From Phycisphaerales bacterium (lineage in GTDB: Bacteria > Planctomycetota > Phycisphaerae > Phycisphaerales > UBA1924): DNA of 8,310 bases. The notes beneath the pieces are model-generated. The model saw only the letters and a program-made list of their open reading frames with translations, was not told the DNA's origin and made no database searches. Both the position numbers and the translations under genes were made by a program. The stretch lies in NCBI GenBank assembly GCA_026982035.1, contig JALSHW010000310.1:1-8310 (forward strand), in the 5' to 3' direction. Each line of letters begins with the position of its first letter. Within the stretch, counting starts at the first letter, position 1. Below are positions 1-7,167 of this stretch, piece by piece.

Positions 1-16
1 GGCTTGAGGTTCAGTA

Positions 17-50
17 GGGGGATGTTTGGGGGGTGGGGGGGGTGTGGGGG
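17..50 (+). repeat. G-run block with G-quadruplex potential
   Basis: Four runs of 5, 6, 8 and 5 guanines are separated by loops of 6, 1 and 3 bases. This fits the standard pattern of four G-runs with loops of 7 or fewer. It lies about 75 bases upstream of the first gene, on the coding strand and just before the possible promoter. Whether it folds, or regulates anything, is inference. Long G homopolymers are also a common place for sequencing errors, so run lengths should be treated with care. Confidence 0.6.
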
Positions 51-72
51 TGTGGAAAAATGTTTCTGGGGA

Positions 73-92
73 TTGGATGGAATACAATCCAA
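73..92 (+). promoter_or_regulatory. Possible promoter -10 within an inverted repeat
   Basis: TACAAT at 83-88 matches five of six bases of a sigma-70 -10 box and would place a transcript start near 95, giving a leader of about 30 bases before the first gene. It lies inside a perfect 6-base inverted repeat, TTGGAT (73-78) and ATCCAA (87-92), with an 8-base spacer, as an operator covering a promoter might. No convincing -35 box is seen at the right distance. Both the promoter and operator readings are inference. Confidence 0.3.
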
Positions 93-127
93 ATCCGGTA
101 GGTTTCCTAGACTGAGACGAACCACTC

Positions 128-559
128 ATGTATAGATTGCTCATCCCCATTTTGGCATTTCTCATCAGCGGCTTCCACGGGAGCATTGTGTGGGATGCCT
201 CTGGGTGTGGATGCTCGGTTCAATCGGTGTCCTCGTGTTCGACGGATTCGACGGACCAGATGGCTGCTTGTGGGGATTTGGCTGGGGATACGCATAGCCA
301 CAGGATGATGAAGGAATGTATGGCGTCCGGTGGGGCGTGTACTTGTTCGATGCAGCCATCGGATGTTCCTAGGCCGAGTTCTGATCAACCGATGGTTCTC
401 CAGCAGTTGAGTTCTGTGGCTGCGGTGCCTGCGCGATTGCGTGTGGTGTCTGTTGTCCTTTTGAGGGTTCCTCGGGTGGATTCAATTCACGCGAGTTTGA
501 GCCGGGTACCACCGAGTAATGGGCAGAAACAAGCCCTGTTGAGTGTTTGGCGAACATAG
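128..559 (+). CDS. Small Cys-rich exported protein, function unknown
   Basis: A 143-residue protein of no family I can name. Residues 1-16 form a short signal-peptide-like hydrophobic stretch with Arg3 at the N-terminus. The first half then carries seven cysteines, at 27, 29, 37, 48, 64, 71 and 73, including two CxC pairs, plus an HSHRMM stretch at 56-61 that could also bind metal. The second half (about 80-143) has no cysteine and is rich in Val, Leu, Arg and Ser. The ribosome site is weak (GAG at 114-116, far from the ATG), yet the Cys-rich exported character and the place at the head of a copper cluster favour a real gene. A role in binding metal outside the cytoplasm is inference. It is separated from the next gene by 161 bases and may be transcribed separately. 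Confidence 0.6.
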   Translation: MYRLLIPILAFLISGFHGSIVWDASGCGCSVQSVSSCSTDSTDQMAACGDLAGDTHSHRMMKECMASGGACTCSMQPSDVPRPSSDQPMVLQQLSSVAAVPARLRVVSVVLLRVPRVDSIHASLSRVPPSNGQKQALLSVWRT

Positions 560-688
560 CCAGCCAATACTTCCGGTGAGGTGCGCGCTGATTTTTGGTG
601 CGTGATTGGGAAATCGTTTGAATTTTGTATGTAGTCAACGCCTTTGTTCACGGCATCAATCTTGTTCGTGCATGGGCGTCAGGTAAAG

Positions 689-705
689 TGTTTTTTGAAA
701 AAACA
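689..705. promoter_or_regulatory. AT-rich 17-base palindrome upstream of the tetra-module gene
   Basis: TGTTTTTTGAAAAAACA has perfect 8-base arms around a single central G. It ends five bases before the Shine-Dalgarno sequence and 15 bases before the ATG of the next gene. It may be an operator, or, in RNA, a weak A-U hairpin close to the ribosome site. The 560-720 gap also holds a poor promoter-like pair, TTGTTC at 662-667 and TAAAGT at 684-689 with a 16-base spacer; I do not call it a promoter. Confidence 0.35.
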
Positions 706-710
706 AATTT

Positions 711-715
711 AGGAG
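711..715 (+). promoter_or_regulatory. Ribosome binding site deciding the start at 721
   Basis: AGGAG lies five bases before the ATG at 721. The frame is open upstream to a TTG at 625, but that start has no comparable ribosome site and would put 32 residues ahead of a clear signal peptide. Confidence 0.8.
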
Positions 716-720
716 AAGTC

Positions 721-1716
721 ATGTCAACTATTCGTACAACTGTTTTAATCTCGGCGTGTGCCGTGGCCTTTGGTCTTGCAACGCCTGTGATGGCGATGGG
801 GCCTGGTCATGGTCATGGAGATTCGGCACAGGCCGCAAAAGGGTCATCTGAGCCAGTCAATAAGTTCTGTCCCATTGGGAAAGAGGCCGTCGAAGCCGAT
901 GGTGGGAGAACCCAGTACAAAGGGAACACCGTCGGGTTCTGTTGCCCGGGATGCATCAAGAAGTTCAAAGCATGGGATGAGTCGAAGAAAGACGAGTTCA
1001 TTGCGATGTCCATGATGGAATCCAAGGCCGGCGGTCCTGATGGACACGATGGTCATGTAATGAAGGGTGGCAAGGACAAGATGAAGGGTGGCAAGGACAA
1101 GATGGAGAAGCACACCAAGATGGTGATGGGTGGGGAGCGCGTTGGCGATCCATACCTTCTGTCAACTTGCCCAATCTCTGGCGAGAAACTCGGTGGCATG
1201 GGTGATCCGGTTGTCAAAATTTACAATGGTCGCGAAGTCAAGTTTTGCTGTGCGATGTGTACGCCTCGATTTGAAAAAGACCTGAAGGCGTCCTTTGCCA
1301 AGATTGATCAGCAGATCATTGAAGCTCAGATGCCGTATTACCCAACGACCCAGTGTGTTGTCTCTGACGAACTGCTCGGTGGTCCTGATATGGGCGAACC
1401 GATCGAGTATGTGTACAACAACCGTCTGGTTCGCTTGTGCTGCAAGATGTGCAGAAGCGATTTTAAGAAAGACCCACAGACTTTTATCGACAAGCTTGAT
1501 GCGGCCGTGATCGAGCAGCAAAGTGAGAACTACCCGTTGAGCACTTGCCCAATTTCTGGCAAGGACCTCGGTTCCATGGGTGACTCGGTGAATGTGGTTG
1601 TTGGCGGTCGTTTGGTCAGGTTGTGCTGTGAAAAGTGCGAAGGTAAATTCAAGGCCAATCCTGCTCCGACAATCGAGAAGATCGACGCTGCTTGGAAAGC
1701 ACAGAACGACGGCTAA
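721..1716 (+). CDS. Secreted protein with four YHS/TRASH-like C...CCxxC modules
   Basis: A 331-residue exported protein, probably a periplasmic metal (copper) binder. Residues 1-25 are a signal peptide ending in VMA, followed by a GHGHG stretch. Four modules then follow, each with one Cys, a gap of 23-27 residues and a CCxxC cluster: C50/C74-C75-C78, C150/C176-C177-C180, C212/C240-C241-C244 and C276/C302-C303-C306. Modules 2 and 4 share CPISG around the first Cys; module 1 has CPIG and module 3 has CVVS. Between modules 1 and 2 (about 95-140) is a Lys/Met/His-rich linker with eight methionines and a perfect 7-residue duplication. The spacing matches the YHS/TRASH metal-binding pattern (C, about 20-27 residues, CxxxC), with an extra Cys after the second one. 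Metal identity is inferred from the copA neighbour. The next gene starts 18 bases downstream. Confidence 0.85.
   Translation: MSTIRTTVLISACAVAFGLATPVMAMGPGHGHGDSAQAAKGSSEPVNKFCPIGKEAVEADGGRTQYKGNTVGFCCPGCIKKFKAWDESKKDEFIAMSMMESKAGGPDGHDGHVMKGGKDKMKGGKDKMEKHTKMVMGGERVGDPYLLSTCPISGEKLGGMGDPVVKIYNGREVKFCCAMCTPRFEKDLKASFAKIDQQIIEAQMPYYPTTQCVVSDELLGGPDMGEPIEYVYNNRLVRLCCKMCRSDFKKDPQTFIDKLDAAVIEQQSENYPLSTCPISGKDLGSMGDSVNVVVGGRLVRLCCEKCEGKFKANPAPTIEKIDAAWKAQNDG
1060..1101 (+). repeat. Perfect 21-base tandem duplication inside the tetra-module gene
   Basis: Two identical 21-base copies lie head to tail at 1060-1080 and 1081-1101, each encoding MKGGKDK. The frame is kept. The repeat lies in the Met/Lys-rich linker between the first and second Cys modules, so each unit adds one methionine and three lysines. 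Confidence 0.95.
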
Positions 1717-1721
1717 GTCCT

Positions 1722-1727
1722 AAGGAG
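1722..1727 (+). promoter_or_regulatory. Ribosome binding site deciding the start at 1735
   Basis: AAGGAG lies seven bases before the ATG at 1735. An in-frame TTG at 1732 directly precedes this ATG but would be only four bases from the site, so the ATG is the better start. Confidence 0.75.
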
Positions 1728-1734
1728 ACAATTG

Positions 1735-2634
1735 ATGCAACTCTTTCCGAATATTCAACGGATGTGCGCGGTCGGTATCGTGCTACTGAGCCCTTTGGTG
1801 ATGGCACAAGCCGATCATGATGATGGGCATGGGCATGAACCTGTGGCACAGGTCGAGCAGGTCCTCTCTGATGGGCCGATCAATACCATGTGCCCGGTGA
1901 CGACCGACGAAGAAGTTGATCCAATGTTCACGGCTCAATACCAGGGGCAGACGATCGGATTGTGTTGCAGAAAATGCCGGACACGCTTTGAGGAGAATCC
2001 CGAAAAGTACCTGTCCGAATTGCCAATGCTCCAGGCGGTGTCGATGACGGCATCGCCTGGGGTTTCTCCCGACGGTGAGCATAACGATGAAGAGAATCAT
2101 TCATCATCCCCGCCTGGTGAGGGGACATCATCAGGCGGGCATGATGATGCTGAGCCCCATGACCATGCTGTAGACCATGACAAGGGTGAGTCAGGAAATG
2201 CCAAGTTGATTTCGTGGTTGGGCAAGTTTCATCCACCGGCGACGCATCTTCCGATCGGGATGCTGATCGGAGCGGCATTGGCCGAGGCGATCTTTATTCT
2301 GACGAAGCGGAACTTCTTTCGGAATGCAGGCGTCTTCTGTGTGGTGTTGGCGGGCTTTGGAGCCATTGGTGCGGCGACGCTCGGATGGTTCAATGGCGGA
2401 TTTGTCTTGGTTGATGATGAATGGGTTCAAACGGTTCACCGCTGGCTGGGAACCACGACGACGCTGCTGACGATTTTGACGCTTGTATTGTTGGGACGGG
2501 CGAGCAAAGCGTCGGCCAAGCCGTCTGCATGGATGGGGTATCGAGTATCTTTGTTTGCGGCGGCGGCCATGGTGGGGGCAACTGGATTTTTTGGTGGCGC
2601 TTTGGTCTATGGCCTGAATCATTACGCGTGGTAA
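1735..2634 (+). CDS. Exported YHS-like module fused to a DUF2231-like membrane domain
   Basis: A 299-residue membrane protein. Residues 1-24 look like a signal peptide or first membrane anchor, followed by the acidic, His-rich stretch DHDDGHGHE. A single YHS/TRASH-like module follows, with C53 and the cluster C77-C78-C81, closely resembling the modules of the preceding gene. Residues about 110-155 form a low-complexity linker rich in His, Asp, Glu and Ser. The rest holds four likely membrane segments, near 172-190, 197-219, 236-254 and 270-294. Its opening, FHPPATHLPIG at 165-175, resembles the HP..VHFPI start of DUF2231 domains; His166, His171 and His235 could bind metal or haem. It probably binds metal on the outer face of the inner membrane. 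Whether it passes copper on, senses it or carries electrons is unknown. Confidence 0.8.
   Translation: MQLFPNIQRMCAVGIVLLSPLVMAQADHDDGHGHEPVAQVEQVLSDGPINTMCPVTTDEEVDPMFTAQYQGQTIGLCCRKCRTRFEENPEKYLSELPMLQAVSMTASPGVSPDGEHNDEENHSSSPPGEGTSSGGHDDAEPHDHAVDHDKGESGNAKLISWLGKFHPPATHLPIGMLIGAALAEAIFILTKRNFFRNAGVFCVVLAGFGAIGAATLGWFNGGFVLVDDEWVQTVHRWLGTTTTLLTILTLVLLGRASKASAKPSAWMGYRVSLFAAAAMVGATGFFGGALVYGLNHYAW
2101..2147 (+). repeat. Inverted repeat in the His/Asp linker coding region
   Basis: TCATCAT (2101-2107) pairs with ATGATGA (2141-2147), and CCCGCCTG (2109-2116) pairs with CAGGCGGG (2132-2139). This leaves one mismatch in the stem and a 15-base loop. It lies in the sequence coding for the low-complexity linker between the YHS-like and DUF2231-like parts. 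It could fold in mRNA, but biased codon use in a His/Asp/Ser/Pro linker may also create it. Confidence 0.5.
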
Positions 2635-2686
2635 GAGTCGCACAAGTCGGTGAAAGACATCAGTCCCCAAACAGATGAAGGTGGAC

Positions 2687-4165
2687 ATGCTTCGCTCTCT
2701 GGGTAAAACATTGCACACAGGTTTTCAGAACGCTCGGCTGCGGACGCAGTTGTTGGTGACTGTCAATGTGTTTGTTGCCATTGTGATGACTGGGTATTTG
2801 TATTTTGACTATCAATACAGTATTGAATCGCAAATTCGTGATAAGACCATTTCTTTGAGCGAGGAGGCGAGGATTATCGAGGTGGCCGTTCAGGAGTTGC
2901 GTCCGCTGGGGACCCAAGCGATCCAGAGGCATCTCAATACCATCTGTGCAACAATGAACGCGGGAGAATCTCCTGGGCACACCATCGAAGTGTTTCTTGA
3001 TGGAACAAGCATTGTTTCTGAAGCGACCGAACACGACCACGATCACAGTTCGCCTTGGTCGGAGTTGGTGAGTGGGGTGTCGGTCACTGGAGATGTTATG
3101 GTGCGGGTGGGTGAACGGCGACAGCCGTTGATTGCCAAGGTTCGCAGGCACACACTGGCGAGAATTGGAGTTGTTTCAGCAATGACTGTTGTTGGGGCTT
3201 TGATTTTGAACTTGCTTTTGCTTCGATTGGTGACGAGGCCTTTGGAGCAGACGGTTCGTGCGGTGCGTGATGTTGGGCGCGGGAAACTTGGTCGAACTGT
3301 TGAAGTCTCGGCCAATCATGAATTGACGCAACTGGCCTATGAAGTGACTCAGATGTCACTGGAGTTGGCACGACGAAACACAGATCGGAATGCACAGATT
3401 GATCGGGCCCACCGGCTCCAATCGCATTTGATTCCCAAAAAAATTGAACGGACGGGGATTGGGATTGCCATCGAGTTTCATCCTGCCGACGAAATTGCTG
3501 GCGATTTTGTTGATGCCATCGAGTGTCCCAATGGCGACACGCTGCTGTGTGTTGCCGATGTGGTTGGGCATGGGATTCATGCAGCGATGGGGGCCGCAGT
3601 TCTCAAGGCCCTGTTGTTGTCGGTGGATATGAACGACCCGTCACCGGCGTCCATGCTTGACTCGATTAACCGTCGATACTACAAAACAAGTCTTCCTGAG
3701 GATTTTGCGTCGATGATTTTGATGCGGGTTTCGGGGGATGCGAGTCGAATGGTCTATGCCAGTGCAGGCCATGAGCTTGGATACCATCGCCATGCCGATG
3801 GTACTTGTGACGATTTGCCTTCAACGGGAACTGTGTTGGGTGTCAGTGAGCAACCGCCATGCGAGGATTTAGAAGTCGATTTGGAACTCGGCGATCTTGT
3901 GGTGTTGTTGACCGATGGGGTCAGTGAAACATTCAACACTGAACATCAACTATTGGGCCGGGATGTGATTTCTTCGGCTGTCAAAGATCCCAAATACACA
4001 GGGGCTTCGGCTTTGGCTGGGAAGATTATTGATCTTGCATTGACCCATCGCAAAGGGACACACGCCCTTGACGACATGACTGTTCTGGCATTGGAAGTGA
4101 CCGGCATCAGTTCAAAGGGGACAATTACAACTTGCGACCATACCTCGCATCGCGAACATCGTTGA
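2687..4165 (+). CDS. Membrane sensor with HAMP and SpoIIE-type PP2C phosphatase
   Basis: A 492-residue Ser/Thr phosphatase of the RsbU/SpoIIE kind, which usually acts on phosphorylated anti-sigma-factor antagonists. A first membrane helix (about 21-40) is followed by an extracytoplasmic region to about 155 holding HDHDH at 116-120. A second helix (158-181), a HAMP domain (about 182-233) and a linker lead to the phosphatase domain (about 258-471). Metal-binding motifs appear intact: D273 in AGDFVD, D291 with GHG at 294-296, AGH at 360-362, D410-G411 with E414, and the final DDMT at 462-465. It should therefore be active. The ATG at 2687 is chosen because AAGG lies five bases before it; the ATG at 2675 would add four residues but has no clear ribosome site. 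It lies between metal-binding genes and copA and is the only regulator-like gene here. Metal sensing by the outer loop is inference. Confidence 0.88.
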   Translation: MLRSLGKTLHTGFQNARLRTQLLVTVNVFVAIVMTGYLYFDYQYSIESQIRDKTISLSEEARIIEVAVQELRPLGTQAIQRHLNTICATMNAGESPGHTIEVFLDGTSIVSEATEHDHDHSSPWSELVSGVSVTGDVMVRVGERRQPLIAKVRRHTLARIGVVSAMTVVGALILNLLLLRLVTRPLEQTVRAVRDVGRGKLGRTVEVSANHELTQLAYEVTQMSLELARRNTDRNAQIDRAHRLQSHLIPKKIERTGIGIAIEFHPADEIAGDFVDAIECPNGDTLLCVADVVGHGIHAAMGAAVLKALLLSVDMNDPSPASMLDSINRRYYKTSLPEDFASMILMRVSGDASRMVYASAGHELGYHRHADGTCDDLPSTGTVLGVSEQPPCEDLEVDLELGDLVVLLTDGVSETFNTEHQLLGRDVISSAVKDPKYTGASALAGKIIDLALTHRKGTHALDDMTVLALEVTGISSKGTITTCDHTSHREHR

Positions 4166-4205
4166 CTTACGCATCGGCGACACCGCCAGGAACGGAGAAG
4201 TACTC

Positions 4206-6530
4206 ATGGAACACGAGAACACGCAAGAAAATACAGCCGTCGATCCAGTGTGTGGCATGAAAATCAACCCGGACAAGGCCGCCCAGAGCATTGAAGTCAA
4301 AGGCCAAACGATCTATTTTTGTAGTGAAAAATGTGCTGAAAAATTTCGCGACGATCCAGATCACTACTTGACACCAGCCGATGAACGGGAAGTTGTTGAA
4401 GGCCCAAAGGATGCGATCTATACCTGTCCGATGCACCCGGAGGTTCAGCAGGTTGGGCCGGGGTCGTGCCCCAAGTGTGGGATGAATTTGGAGCCGATGG
4501 ACGCGAGTGTTGAGGCCGACGATGGTGAGTTGCGTGACATGACGCGTCGGTTCTGGATTTCAGCCGTCTTTACGCTGCCATTGTTGGTCGTGGCGATGGG
4601 CAACTTACTTCCTGGTCAGCCGATTGATAAGTTGATGGGGCATGATGCGGCTCGTTGGTCTGAGTTGCTTTTGGCGACGCCGGTGATTTTGTATTGTGCT
4701 TGGCCGTTCTTTGTGCGTGCGGTGGCTTCGGTCAAGCACAAGAGCCCGAATATGTTTACGCTTGTGGGGATGGGGGTGGGGGTGGCGTATCTCTTTAGTT
4801 TGGTCGCGACTTTTACGCCTGATATATTTCCTGATGCGTTCCGCAATGAGGCGGGGTTTGTGGCGGTTTATTTTGAGGCCGCGGCGTTTATTGTGATGCT
4901 TGTTTTGCTCGGTCAGGTGCTTGAACTTCGCGCACGATCCCAGACTGGATCGGCGATCCGCGAGTTGCTCGAGCTTGCGCCGCCGACGGCGATGTTGATT
5001 GGCGATGATGGCACGGATACTGAAGTTGCTGTGGAAACGCTCAAAAAAGGCGATCGAGTGCGTGTTCGGCCTGGCGATAAGATTCCGATCGACGGGATTG
5101 TCACCGATGGTCGATCGACGGTTGATGAATCCATGATCACCGGCGAGCCCGTGCCTGTCAGCAAAGATCAGGGTGCCAAGGTGACCGGCGGCACCGTCAA
5201 CATGACCGGCTCGTTTGAAATGGAAGTTGAGCATGTCGGGGCCGACACGATGCTGGCTCAGATTGTGCAAATGGTCGCCGATGCTCAGCGGTCGCGGGCA
5301 CCGATTCAGAAGTTGGTTGATGCGGTGGCTTCGTGGTTTGTGCCTGCGGTGATTGTGATTGCGATTGTGTCGTTTGTGGTGTGGTCGCTTGTTGGGCCAC
5401 CGCCTGCGATGGCGTATGCGTTGATCGCGGCGATTTCTGTTTTGATCATCGCTTGTCCGTGTGCCCTTGGACTGGCAACGCCCATGTCGATTATGGTGGC
5501 GGCGGGCAAAGGCGCCAAGAACGGCGTGTTGATCAAGGACGCCGAGGCGTTGGAAACATTTGAAAAAATTACGACCATTGTCGTTGACAAAACCGGAACA
5601 CTGACTGAAGGCAAACCCGTGTTGGTCAATGTTCAGACTATTGACGGGATCGACGAACGGCGGATGCTTTCGATGGTGGCGGCCGCCGAGCGATCCAGTG
5701 AACATCCATTGGCCAGTGCGATTGTCAGCGGGGCGACCGATCGGGGTGTTGATCCGATGGATGTGGATCAGTTTGAGTCTGTCACGGGCAAAGGGATTAC
5801 CGCGACGGTCGATGGTGTGGACATTGGGATTGGATCACCGAAGATGATGCGGGCGATGGATATTGATCCGTCTCCGTTGCAAGAGGCCGCCGATGAGGCG
5901 AGAAAACAAGGGCAAACTGCGATGTTGGTGGCGATGGGGGGGCATCTTGCTGGGATGATTGCGGTGGCTGATCCGATCAAGGAATCGACTCCGGGCGCGA
6001 TTCAAGCCATGCACGATCTTGGTTTGCGTGTGGTGATGTTGACGGGTGACAATGAAACGACCGCCCGTGCGATTGCTGCGACGCTCAATATTGATGAGGT
6101 CAAGGCCGATGTGTTGCCTCAGCAGAAAGCAGAAGTGGTCAAAGAATTTCAGTCCAAGGGCGAACTTGTGGCGATGGCTGGCGATGGCGTCAATGACGCG
6201 CCCGCCTTGGCTCAAGCAAATATTGGAATTGCGATGGGGACTGGATCGGGTGTGGCCATCGAGAGCGCGGGGATCACGCTGATCGGAGGCGATTTGCGTG
6301 GGCTTGTTCGGGCGCGGAAACTCAGCACTTCGACGATGCGAAATATTCGCCAGAATCTGTTCTTTGCCTTTGTATACAACACCGCTGGCGTGCCATTGGC
6401 TGCTGGGGTGTTGTATCCGGTCTTTGGAAAGGCGGCCTTGCTGAGTCCATTAATCGCTGCTGTGGCGATGAGTTTGAGTTCCGTTTCAGTCATCGCCAAC
6501 GCCTTGCGTTTGCGGCGAGTCAAACTTTGA
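4206..6530 (+). CDS. copA: Cu(I)-exporting P1B-type ATPase with N-terminal YHS domain
   Basis: A 774-residue heavy-metal P-type ATPase that should use ATP to move Cu(I) out of the cytoplasm. The N-terminus has a YHS domain (C16, then C39 and C43) and a second small metal-binding domain (CPMHP at 74-78, C88, C91-GM), in place of the usual GMxCxxC HMA domain. Eight membrane segments are likely, near 114-132, 152-172, 182-203, 217-238, 377-396, 403-425, 714-736 and 743-765. Catalytic motifs are complete: TGE at 312-314, CPC at 417-419, the phosphorylated D461 in DKTGT, HP at 500-501 and GDGVND at 659-664. Y724-N725 and MSLSS at 755-759 in the last two helices are the known signature of the Cu(I) (P1B-1) group. 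A good GGAG at 4194-4197 precedes the ATG by eight bases. The gene lies 40 bases after the phosphatase and 25 before the next gene. Confidence 0.95.
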   Translation: MEHENTQENTAVDPVCGMKINPDKAAQSIEVKGQTIYFCSEKCAEKFRDDPDHYLTPADEREVVEGPKDAIYTCPMHPEVQQVGPGSCPKCGMNLEPMDASVEADDGELRDMTRRFWISAVFTLPLLVVAMGNLLPGQPIDKLMGHDAARWSELLLATPVILYCAWPFFVRAVASVKHKSPNMFTLVGMGVGVAYLFSLVATFTPDIFPDAFRNEAGFVAVYFEAAAFIVMLVLLGQVLELRARSQTGSAIRELLELAPPTAMLIGDDGTDTEVAVETLKKGDRVRVRPGDKIPIDGIVTDGRSTVDESMITGEPVPVSKDQGAKVTGGTVNMTGSFEMEVEHVGADTMLAQIVQMVADAQRSRAPIQKLVDAVASWFVPAVIVIAIVSFVVWSLVGPPPAMAYALIAAISVLIIACPCALGLATPMSIMVAAGKGAKNGVLIKDAEALETFEKITTIVVDKTGTLTEGKPVLVNVQTIDGIDERRMLSMVAAAERSSEHPLASAIVSGATDRGVDPMDVDQFESVTGKGITATVDGVDIGIGSPKMMRAMDIDPSPLQEAADEARKQGQTAMLVAMGGHLAGMIAVADPIKESTPGAIQAMHDLGLRVVMLTGDNETTARAIAATLNIDEVKADVLPQQKAEVVKEFQSKGELVAMAGDGVNDAPALAQANIGIAMGTGSGVAIESAGITLIGGDLRGLVRARKLSTSTMRNIRQNLFFAFVYNTAGVPLAAGVLYPVFGKAALLSPLIAAVAMSLSSVSVIANALRLRRVKL

Positions 6531-6555
6531 TTCGACTTTAGATAAGGAATTCATC

Positions 6556-7167
6556 ATGGACAATGCTGTGACACTTGTGCAGGCCTATCTTCGGCTCAAT
6601 GGGTATTTCACCGTCACGGAGTTTCCGATTGTCGAAGCCGTTCGGCATGGCGGACATCGGGCGGCGACGGACATTGATGTGTTGGCCGTGCGTTTTCCTG
6701 GTGCTGGTCGGCTTATTACTCAGAAGGGGAAGGGTTCTGGAAAGGATCGGATGATTGTTGGGATCGATCCTGCACTGGGTATTGATCATCATGATGCCGA
6801 CATGATCATTGGGGAAGTCAAAGAAGGGCGAGCCCAGATTAATCACAGCGGGCGCGATCCTTCGGTACTCCGCGCGGCGTTGACACGGTTTGGGTGCTGT
6901 CATGATGAATCTGTTGATGCTTTGGTCGAGTCGTTGATTCGCAAAGGGCACGGCACGACGAATCATGGACACCGTGTCCGAATCGTGGCTTTTGGATCCA
7001 GTGTTCCTGAACAGAATCCGGGATACCACACGATCAGTTTGGGGCATGTGATTGAGTACGCTTCGGATTTTTTGAACGAGAACTGGGATATCTTTCGGGT
7101 GACGGAGTTCAAAGACCCGGCCTTGGGCTTTTTATCGACGATGATCAAGTCTAGAGTCCGTCCATGA
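6556..7167 (+). CDS. Unrecognised protein with PD-(D/E)XK nuclease-like pattern
   Basis: A 203-residue, apparently cytoplasmic protein with no signal peptide or membrane segment; I do not recognise the family by name. An N-terminal helix-like stretch (about 4-16) and E22 or E27 are followed by TDIDVLAVR at 38-46 and MIIGEVKEG at 83-91. This resembles the core of PD-(D/E)XK nucleases and NERD-like proteins, where a DxDV strand and an E-x-K strand form the metal site; candidate residues are D39 or D41, E87 and K89. The stretch between them (48-80) is longer than usual and rich in Gly and Lys. The C-terminal half ends with a predicted helix near 162-175. AAGGA at 6544-6548 precedes the ATG by seven bases. 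The stop overlaps the next start, so the pair is probably co-translated. Nuclease activity, and any link to copper, is unproven; a non-catalytic relative is possible. Confidence 0.75.
   Translation: MDNAVTLVQAYLRLNGYFTVTEFPIVEAVRHGGHRAATDIDVLAVRFPGAGRLITQKGKGSGKDRMIVGIDPALGIDHHDADMIIGEVKEGRAQINHSGRDPSVLRAALTRFGCCHDESVDALVESLIRKGHGTTNHGHRVRIVAFGSSVPEQNPGYHTISLGHVIEYASDFLNENWDIFRVTEFKDPALGFLSTMIKSRVRP

Noticed and set aside
99..109. TAGG-TTT-CCTA as an operator
   Set aside because: Four-base arms are too short to separate from chance.
625..720. N-terminal extension of the tetra-module protein from a TTG start
   Set aside because: The ATG at 721 has AGGAG at the right distance and opens directly onto a signal peptide; the extension would bury it.
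1060..1101. CRISPR or mobile-element repeat
   Set aside because: The two copies are directly adjacent, without spacers, and are in-frame coding sequence.
2191..2718. Minus-strand open frame of 175 residues
   Set aside because: It is antisense to the DUF2231-like gene, very rich in Arg and Gln and without any motif, so it is taken as a shadow.
4766..4785. G-rich stretch inside copA as a second G-quadruplex
   Set aside because: Only three runs of three or more guanines are present, and they are explained by Gly, Met and Val codons of a membrane helix.
4605..5705. Long minus-strand open frame of 366 residues
   Set aside because: It lies wholly antisense to copA, has an odd His/Arg/Asn-rich composition and shows no recognisable domain. 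Open antisense frames are common opposite this codon use.
6538..7047. Minus-strand open frame opposite the nuclease-like gene
   Set aside because: The + strand frame has a good ribosome site, tight operon spacing and a motif pattern; the minus frame has none.
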